A program made the translations under genes and the position numbers. From the NCBI GenBank assembly GCA_016789845.1, contig JAEUQA010000067.1, forward strand, positions 124,001 through 188,000: a stretch of DNA of 64,000 nucleotides. Direction: 5' to 3'. The notes beneath the pieces were generated by a model. It had not been told where the DNA came from and did no database searches. It saw only the letters and a program-made list of their open reading frames with translations. Below are positions 58,662-64,000 of the stretch, in pieces. The DNA is from Chromatiales bacterium (lineage in GTDB: Bacteria; Pseudomonadota; Gammaproteobacteria; Steroidobacterales; GCA-2729495). Numbering within the stretch: the first letter of the stretch is position 1; every line of letters starts with the position of its first letter.

Positions 58662-59720
58662 ATGAACGATTCTTCTCCAATTCCCGGCGGGGTCCGGGCT
58701 GGCAGCATCTCCGTCGCTCCCATGATGGACTGCACCGACCGGCACTGCCGTTACTTCCTGCGGCTGCTCTCGCCACGCATCCGGCTGTACACGGAGATGA
58801 TCACCGCGGCGGCCATCGTGCGCGGCGACGCCCGGCGCTGGCTGCGCTTCGACCCGTCCGAGCATCCGGTTGCCGTCCAGTTGGGCGGCAGCGATCCGGA
58901 CCTGCTCGCTGCGGCGGCACGCCTGGCGACGACCGAGGGCTATGACGAGATCAATCTCAATGCCGGCTGCCCGAGCGAGCGGGTGTCCGAGGGCGCGTTC
59001 GGCGCCTGCCTGATGAATTCCCCGGGCCTGGTGGCGGACTGCGTGTCGGCCATGCGGGCCGTGACGCCACTGCCCGTGACCGTCAAGACCCGGATCGGGG
59101 TGGACGACCGGGACGACTATGGATTCCTGCGGGACTTCGTGGGTATCGTGGCTGCCGCGGGTTGCCGCACCTTCGTCATTCACGCCCGCAAGGCCTACCT
59201 CGCGGGACTCTCCCCCAGGGAGAACCGGACGGTCCCACCGCTCCGTCCCGACGTGGTGTACCGGCTGCGGCGCGACTTTCCGGACCTGGACCTCATCATC
59301 AATGGCGGCATCGAGACCGGGTCGGACATCCAGCGGCACCTCGCGGCCGGACTCGATGGCGTGATGATCGGCCGGAAGGCCTACGCCGATCCCTGGTGGC
59401 TGACGGAGGTGGACCGCGCCTTCCTGGCGGAGGGTGCCACCGAAGCGCCATTCGCCAGGTCCACCGTAGTGGAGGCCATGGCGGCCTACGCACGCCGCGA
59501 GTGCGGCGCCGGTACGCGCCTGCATCATGTCAGCCGCCATCTGCTCGGCCTGTATCATGGTCGGCCGGGTGCACGAAGCTGGCGCCGGGCGTTGACGCTC
59601 GGCGCTGCGCGGCCGGATGCCGGTCCCGACCTTCTCCTCGAGGCGCTCGACCAGGTCGAGGAAAGGATCGGGGCTGGCCGCGACGACGTTGCGCGGCACC
59701 TGTGGGCAACGGGCACATGA
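58662..59720 (+). CDS. dusA: tRNA-dihydrouridine synthase A
   Basis: A 352-residue FMN-dependent enzyme. It has VAPMMDCTDRHCRYFLR near the start, LNAGCPSERVSEGAFGACLM with catalytic Cys103, and HARKAYLAGLSPRENR near 172, the DusA-specific signature. It reduces uridines in the D loop of tRNAs (positions 20/20a). In DusA the third residue after PMMD is usually Trp; here the motif reads MMDCTDRH, a mild variation. A housekeeping gene, not connected to the EPS locus. Confidence 0.95.
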   Translation: MNDSSPIPGGVRAGSISVAPMMDCTDRHCRYFLRLLSPRIRLYTEMITAAAIVRGDARRWLRFDPSEHPVAVQLGGSDPDLLAAAARLATTEGYDEINLNAGCPSERVSEGAFGACLMNSPGLVADCVSAMRAVTPLPVTVKTRIGVDDRDDYGFLRDFVGIVAAAGCRTFVIHARKAYLAGLSPRENRTVPPLRPDVVYRLRRDFPDLDLIINGGIETGSDIQRHLAAGLDGVMIGRKAYADPWWLTEVDRAFLAEGATEAPFARSTVVEAMAAYARRECGAGTRLHHVSRHLLGLYHGRPGARSWRRALTLGAARPDAGPDLLLEALDQVEERIGAGRDDVARHLWATGT

Positions 59721-59748
59721 ATGGATCTCTGGAAGGGAGTACGGTTGA

Positions 59749-60567
59749 ATGGCTGACGGTGGCACGCCGCGCAAGCTGACGCTGGCGCAAAAGGCCGATC
59801 TGCATGCGACTTACGAAGCGGCGGTGCAGACCCCGGACGTGGAGTGCGAGTACATAGCGGACACATTCCGCCAGATTCGCGGTCGCGCACCCCAGAGCCT
59901 GCGGGAGGACTTTTGCGGCACGGCCGCCATCAGTTGCGAGTGGGTAAAGGGCGGCCCGAAGCGCCGTGCCATCGGTGTGGACCTGGATCCCGGCGTGCTC
60001 GACTGGGGTCGTGCCCGCCACCTGGCCAGGCTGAAGCCGGCCCAGCAGGAGCGGGTGCAACTCGTCCTCGGCGATGTGGCGCGGGTCCGGACCGACCGCG
60101 TGGACGTCGTTGGCGCGTTCAATTTCAGCTACTGGGTATTCAAGACCCGCCCCGACATGCTGCGGTATTTCCGGCGCGTGCGGGACGCGCTGGAGCCCGA
60201 CGGCATCTTCTTCCTGGATGCCTACGGTGGCTACGAGGCCTACAAGGAGCTCCGTGAGACGACCCGGTGCAAGGGTTTCACCTACGTCTGGCACCAGGAG
60301 AAGTACTACCCGGTTACCGGGGATATCCTCTGTCACATCGACTTCCGGTTCCCGGACGGGTCGAAGATCGAAAAGGCCTTTACCTACGACTGGCGGCTCT
60401 GGTCGCTGCCGGAGTTGCGCGAGCTGCTGGCCGAGGCGGGCTTCAGCCGCGTCACGGTCTGGTGGGAGGGCACGGGCAAGGACGGACGGGGCAACGGCGT
60501 GTTCACGCCGGAAGCCCGCGGTGAAGCCGACGCGGGCTGGGTCGCGTACCTCATTGCCGAGCGCTGA
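59749..60567 (+). CDS. Class I SAM-dependent methyltransferase
   Basis: A 272-residue methyltransferase. Motif I is modified: REDFCGTAAISCEW, then VDLDPGVLDWGRARHL, the motif II-like VDVVGAFNFSYWVFK, and DGIFFLDAYGGYEA. The pattern (LREDFCGT) defines a group of proteobacterial proteins of unknown substrate. The ATG is 28 bases after dusA, with GGGAG ten bases upstream. It is probably co-transcribed with dusA. A tRNA or small-molecule substrate cannot be decided. Confidence 0.8.
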   Translation: MADGGTPRKLTLAQKADLHATYEAAVQTPDVECEYIADTFRQIRGRAPQSLREDFCGTAAISCEWVKGGPKRRAIGVDLDPGVLDWGRARHLARLKPAQQERVQLVLGDVARVRTDRVDVVGAFNFSYWVFKTRPDMLRYFRRVRDALEPDGIFFLDAYGGYEAYKELRETTRCKGFTYVWHQEKYYPVTGDILCHIDFRFPDGSKIEKAFTYDWRLWSLPELRELLAEAGFSRVTVWWEGTGKDGRGNGVFTPEARGEADAGWVAYLIAER

Positions 60568-60644
60568 GCATCTGCGGGCTTCCCTGGCTGAATGCCGTGG
60601 CATACTAGGATTGGGCGTTTAACATATTGTCCAACCGGTGATTC

Positions 60645-61556
60645 GTGACCGCTGCCCCCGAAAAGAAGCTCGCCATCCTCTTTGCCGACGTGGTCGGCAG
60701 CACCCAGCTCTATGAGGTCCTTGGCGACGACCGGGCCCGCGAAACCGTGCAGCAGTGCCTGCGGGTCATGAAGCAGGCCACCGAGCACTACGGGGGCACC
60801 GTCATCAAGACGATGGGGGATGAGGTGATGTCGACCTTTCCCTCAGCCGACGATGCACTGAACGCGGCCAACCAGATGCAGCAGCGGATCACGAACACGA
60901 TCCGCATCGACAGCGACGACTCCCATGTCTCCATCCGGATCGGCTGCCATTTTGGTCCGGTGGTGGCCGAGGACCGGGACATCTTCGGCGCCGCAGTGCA
61001 TACCGCCAATCGCATGACGTCCCAGGCCAAGGCTGGCCAGATCATCACCACCAGCGCTCTCGTGGAGCAGCTGACGCCCCAGTGGAAGGCCCTGGTCCGC
61101 CAGATCGACGTGGCCACGCCCAAGGGCCAGTCCGATGAAGTGGCCGTCTTCGAGGTGCTGTGGCAGCCGGAAGAGGCCACCAACATGCTTCCCTCCATCG
61201 ATCCGGCCGCACGTTCACCCGCGCCCGCGGCGCGGCTGCGACTGCGCTTCCGGGGCGAGGAACTGGTGGTCGGCGAGCAGGGCAAGGCGACGATCACGAT
61301 GGGACGTGCCGACGAGAACGACGTGGTCATCAAGGGCAATCTCATCTCGCGGGTCCACGCGCGGATCGACGTGGCCCGCAATCGCTTCGTGCTCGTTGAC
61401 GAAAGCACGAACGGGACGTTCATCCAGCAGGATGCGGGCGAGGAGCTCTACGTCCGCCGGGACAGCACCGCACTCACTGGCAGCGGCGTGATCAGCATGG
61501 GCCGCGTCGCCGCGCGCGGCACGCCCCTCGCGATCGAGTATCGCGTCGAGGAGTAG
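60645..61556 (+). CDS. Class III nucleotide cyclase with C-terminal FHA domain
   Basis: A 303-residue protein. Residues 8-180 form an adenylate/guanylate cyclase domain: ILFADVVGST with metal Asp15, GTVIKTMGDEVMSTF with Lys55 and metal Asp59, and FGAAVHTANRMT. In the last motif the usual transition-state Asn (VNxAxR) is His while the Arg is kept, so activity may be changed. Residues about 205-300 form an FHA domain: MGRADENDVVI, LISRVHARID, STNGTFI. It could link phosphothreonine signalling to a cyclic nucleotide. The start is GTG 60645. It is followed by a strong hairpin. Confidence 0.87.
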   Translation: MTAAPEKKLAILFADVVGSTQLYEVLGDDRARETVQQCLRVMKQATEHYGGTVIKTMGDEVMSTFPSADDALNAANQMQQRITNTIRIDSDDSHVSIRIGCHFGPVVAEDRDIFGAAVHTANRMTSQAKAGQIITTSALVEQLTPQWKALVRQIDVATPKGQSDEVAVFEVLWQPEEATNMLPSIDPAARSPAPAARLRLRFRGEELVVGEQGKATITMGRADENDVVIKGNLISRVHARIDVARNRFVLVDESTNGTFIQQDAGEELYVRRDSTALTGSGVISMGRVAARGTPLAIEYRVEE

Positions 61557-61583
61557 GGCAGGCGTCCCATGGGGACGCCTGCC
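61557..61583. terminator. Strong hairpin between convergent genes
   Basis: GGCAGGCGTCCC and GGGACGCCTGCC are perfect reverse complements (12 bp) separated by ATG. It begins right after the cyclase stop and lies 12 bases before the end of pckG. It may end transcription from both sides, although no T-run is present. Confidence 0.6.
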
Positions 61584-61594
61584 GGCCCCGATCG

Positions 61595-63337
61595 TCAGCC
61601 GAGGGCGTTGACGACCCGCCGGTGTTCGTCCAGCAGCGCCTTCGGCAGGTGCTCGCCGTATTCCTGCAGGTACGTCTCGACGTGCGCCATCTCGTCCTGC
61701 CAGCTTTTCGCTTCGACGGACAGCAGGGCGTTCATGGCGCCCGGAAGCAGTTCGACGCCGTCGACGTTGATGTCACCCGGGTTGGGAAGGTGGCCAATCG
61801 GCGTCTCCCGCGCGCCGACACGGCCGGCACACCGGTCGATGATCCACTGGAGCACGCGGAGGTTGTCGCCGAAGCCCGGCCACAGGAATCGACCCTGGTC
61901 GTCCTGGCGGAACCAGTTGACGTGAAAGATGGCCGGCAGTTTCGTGGACCGCTCGCTGAAGCTCAGCCAGTGCTGCCAGTAGTCCCCGAAGTTGTAGCCG
62001 CAGAAGGGCTTCATCGCCATCGGGTCACGGCGCGTGACACCCACGGCGCCCGTGGCTGCTGCAGTGGTCTCGGAGGCGACGCCTGCCCCGACCAGCACGC
62101 CGTGCTGCCAGTTCCTGGCCTGGTACACCAGCGGGGCCAGTTCGCGGCGGCGGCCGCCGAAGATGATGGCGCTGATCGGCACGCCCTGGGGGTCATCCGC
62201 GAGCGGCGAGTAGCTGGGGTTCCGGGGCGCTGCCACCGTGAACCGCGCGTTCGGGTGGGCGGCCGGGCCGTTCGCGGGATCATAGGGCCTGCCCTGCCAG
62301 TCGATGGCCGGCGTGCCGCTGCCCTTGCCTTCCCACCAGGGTTCGTTCTCGGCGGTCAGCGCCACGTTCGTGAAGATCGTGTCGCTCCGGATCATGTCGA
62401 AGGCATTGCGGTTGGTCTTTGGACTCGTGCCGGGCACCACGCCGAAGTACCCGGACTCGGGGTTGATCGCCCGCATCTGCCCCTGTTCATCCAGGTGGAG
62501 CCAGGCGATGTCATCGCCCAGCGTGCGAACCTTCCAGCCCGAAAGCGAGGAAGGCGGGATCAGCATGGCGAGGTTGGTCTTGCCACAGGCAGACGGAAAT
62601 GCAGCCGCCAGGTTGTGCTTCTCGCCCGTCGGACTCTCGATTTCCACCAGCAGCATGTGCTCGGCCAGCCAGCCCTCCTGCCGGGCCTGCCAGCTCGCAA
62701 TGCGCAAGGCATGGCACTTCTTGCCGAGAAGGGCGTTGCCGCCGTAGCCCGAACCGATGCTCTGGATGAGCAGTTCGTCAGGGAAATGCATGATGAACCG
62801 GCGGTTCGGGTCCAGGTCACCGGTGGAATGCAGGCCGCGCACGAACTTGTTGTCCCGCTCGATGCGCTCGAGGGCTGCCTTGCCCATGCGTGTCATCAGC
62901 CGCATGTTCGCGGCCACGTAGGCGCTGTCCGTGATCTCGACGCCGCAGCGTGCATAGGGTGATGCTATCGGTCCCATGCAATAGGGCACCACGTACATGG
63001 TCCGGCCCTGCATGGCTCCGGCGAAGAGCGCGTCCATCTCGCCATGCGCTTCTTCCGGCGCCATCCAGTTGTTGTTGGGCCCCGCCGCCGCGGGATCCGG
63101 GGTGCAGACGAACGTCAGGTGCTCGACGCGGGCGACGTCCGACGGATCCGAGCGGTGCAGGTAGCAGTTGGGGTAGGTGCTGGGGTTCAGGGGCAGCAGG
63201 TCGCCCCTGGCGACCATCTGGTCGAGCAGTGCCTGGTACTCGGTATCCGAGCCATCGCACCAGTGGATCCTTGCCGGCTTGGTGAGTGCCGCTACGTCCT
63301 CTACCCAGCGGCGCAGCGCTGCATTGCTCGTCGTCAT
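61595..63337 (-). CDS. pckG: Phosphoenolpyruvate carboxykinase (GTP)
   Basis: A 580-residue GTP-type PEPCK. It has NNNWMAPEEAHGEM near 90, SIGSGYGGNALLGKKCHALRI near 215, the kinase loop FPSACGKTNLAML near 265, and the C-terminal FCGYNFGDYWQHWL. It makes PEP from oxaloacetate for gluconeogenesis, giving hexose phosphates that could also feed EPS. AAGGA six bases upstream fixes ATG 63337; an earlier in-frame start at 63397 is not supported. It is a metabolic gene at the edge of the window. Confidence 0.96.
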   Translation of the reverse strand: MTTSNAALRRWVEDVAALTKPARIHWCDGSDTEYQALLDQMVARGDLLPLNPSTYPNCYLHRSDPSDVARVEHLTFVCTPDPAAAGPNNNWMAPEEAHGEMDALFAGAMQGRTMYVVPYCMGPIASPYARCGVEITDSAYVAANMRLMTRMGKAALERIERDNKFVRGLHSTGDLDPNRRFIMHFPDELLIQSIGSGYGGNALLGKKCHALRIASWQARQEGWLAEHMLLVEIESPTGEKHNLAAAFPSACGKTNLAMLIPPSSLSGWKVRTLGDDIAWLHLDEQGQMRAINPESGYFGVVPGTSPKTNRNAFDMIRSDTIFTNVALTAENEPWWEGKGSGTPAIDWQGRPYDPANGPAAHPNARFTVAAPRNPSYSPLADDPQGVPISAIIFGGRRRELAPLVYQARNWQHGVLVGAGVASETTAAATGAVGVTRRDPMAMKPFCGYNFGDYWQHWLSFSERSTKLPAIFHVNWFRQDDQGRFLWPGFGDNLRVLQWIIDRCAGRVGARETPIGHLPNPGDINVDGVELLPGAMNALLSVEAKSWQDEMAHVETYLQEYGEHLPKALLDEHRRVVNALG

Positions 63338-63355
63338 CGGATGTCCTTGCCTGAG

Positions 63356-63379
63356 GTCTGTCGTGGAGTCTGTCGTGGA
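63356..63379. repeat. 12-base tandem duplication in the pckG leader
   Basis: GTCTGTCGTGGA occurs twice back to back, within the pckG 5' leader. It may be a simple replication slip or a regulator site pair. Confidence 0.6.
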
Positions 63380-63451
63380 GTGCGGCGACCAGCGCACATT
63401 CTTTGGTTTTGATAGCGCGTCAGTGGGTCGCCGTTCGCGCCACGTGCCACT

Positions 63452-63479
63452 ATTATACAGATCGGTCCGGATTGGTCAG
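63452..63479 (-). promoter_or_regulatory. Probable pckG promoter
   Basis: On the minus strand CTGACC (63479-63474) is followed after 16 bases by a perfect TATAAT (63457-63452). It lies about 115 bases before the pckG ATG. Confidence 0.5.
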
Positions 63480-63555
63480 AGGGTCGGCTGCTGTCAACAT
63501 ATGCGGGGGTCCTGGTGTTGATTCCGGCCGGCCTTCCGGCTTCGCTGCTGAGGAT

Positions 63556-64000
63556 TTGACGATTCCATCCGCTCCATTTACCTGCCTGGCAATCGAGACG
63601 GCAACTGACCTGCCGAGCCTCGCGGTTCTCCGCGGGGACTCCCTGGCCGTGCGGGAATCCCGCGGTCTGCGTGCGCCCTCCCGCCGTGTGTTCGAGTGGG
63701 CACGCGAGCTGCTGGACGAGTCGTCCGTCTCGCTGGGTGAGCTGGACTGCATCGCCTTCGGTGCCGGCCCCGGCAGCTTCACCGGCGTGAGGGTCGCCGT
63801 TGCCGTGGCCCAGGGGCTGGGTTATGCCCGCGGCTTGCCCCTGTGTCCCGTGTCTACCCTCGCCGCGCTCGCCTCGGGTGCTTTCCGGCGCACGACGGCG
63901 GACGCCGTCGCCTGCTGCCTGGACGCGCACATGGGCGAAGTGTATGTGGGCGCCTATCGTCGTGATCCGGAGGAGGGTGTCCGCGCGCTGGGCGCCGATG
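63556..64000 (+). CDS. tsaB: tRNA threonylcarbamoyladenosine biosynthesis protein TsaB (N-terminal part)
   Basis: Only the first 148 codons are inside the window; the frame is still open at the end. The start TLAIET-like region reads FTCLAIETATDLPSLAVL, followed by IAFGAGPGSFTGVRVAVAVAQGL and LPLCPVSTLAALA, the TsaB hallmark. It is a non-catalytic partner of TsaD in making t6A37 of tRNAs that read ANN codons. The start is probably TTG 63556; no in-frame ATG or GTG is nearby, and the only other candidate (TTG 63472) gives an unlikely extension. Confidence 0.9.
   Translation, partial: MTIPSAPFTCLAIETATDLPSLAVLRGDSLAVRESRGLRAPSRRVFEWARELLDESSVSLGELDCIAFGAGPGSFTGVRVAVAVAQGLGYARGLPLCPVSTLAALASGAFRRTTADAVACCLDAHMGEVYVGAYRRDPEEGVRALGAD

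Noticed and set aside
63444..63458. TGGCAC on the minus strand after the pckG -10
   Set aside because: No GC element ten bases after GG, so not a sigma-54 site.

Overview
The window is GC-rich, densely packed proteobacterial DNA. DusA, GTP-type PEP carboxykinase, TsaB and the PrsK/PrsR pair together suggest a gammaproteobacterium. That placement is inferred from gene content only; no rRNA or marker tree is available here. The window contains about 51 protein genes and three tRNAs. Its main content is a very large exopolysaccharide (EPS) locus of the exosortase-A (PEP-CTERM/EpsH) type.

Layout. 2-1840: the end of an MFS symporter gene and a secreted TPR protein. 1884-6977 (+): an AMP-forming acyl ligase, a PLP decarboxylase, a glycosyltransferase and a polysaccharide deacetylase. 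6989-11391 (-): an asparagine-synthase homologue with a dead glutaminase site, an O-antigen-ligase-like membrane protein and a GNAT/CelD-like protein. 11611-14823 (+): a membrane GT2, an acyl carrier protein and two alpha/beta hydrolases. 14836-23276 (-): a Wza-like lipoprotein, chain-length protein, tyrosine autokinase, outer-membrane barrel, deacetylase, FemAB protein and amidotransferase. 23559-30190 (+): two glycosyltransferases, an amidotransferase, an SGNH membrane protein and a nucleotidyltransferase. 30208-44475 (-): a block of 12 closely spaced genes for activated-sugar synthesis, modification, glycosyl transfer and flipping (RfbF, DUF4910-like, two methyltransferases, SGNH, two GTs, Wzx, a 2OG-dioxygenase-like protein, an SDR, UDP-glucose dehydrogenase and a class IV aminotransferase). 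44871-51495: an EpsB-type initiating transferase, an ATPase-FHA fusion, tRNA-Val, EpsE/EpsL and a WecA-type initiating transferase. 51486-57478: a phosphopantetheinyl transferase, gltX, tRNA-Ala, tRNA-Glu and PrsK/PrsR. 57475-64000: galE, dusA, a methyltransferase, a cyclase-FHA protein, pckG and the start of tsaB.

How it fits together. The sugar-supply enzymes and glycosyltransferases build a lipid-linked unit on undecaprenyl phosphate. Wzx flips it, the O-ligase-like protein polymerises or transfers it, and the Wza/Wzc-like proteins and barrels export it. The ligase, decarboxylase, ACP, hydrolases, FemAB and amidotransferases look like a second layer that decorates the polymer with an acyl or amino group. 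The phosphopantetheinyl transferase at 51486 is a candidate activator of the ACP. PrsK/PrsR is the sigma-54-type two-component pair normally found with PEP-CTERM systems.

The most striking feature is an absence. Nearly every exosortase-A companion gene is present, but the 64 kb contain no exosortase (EpsH/XrtA), no EpsI and no protein with a PEP-CTERM tail.
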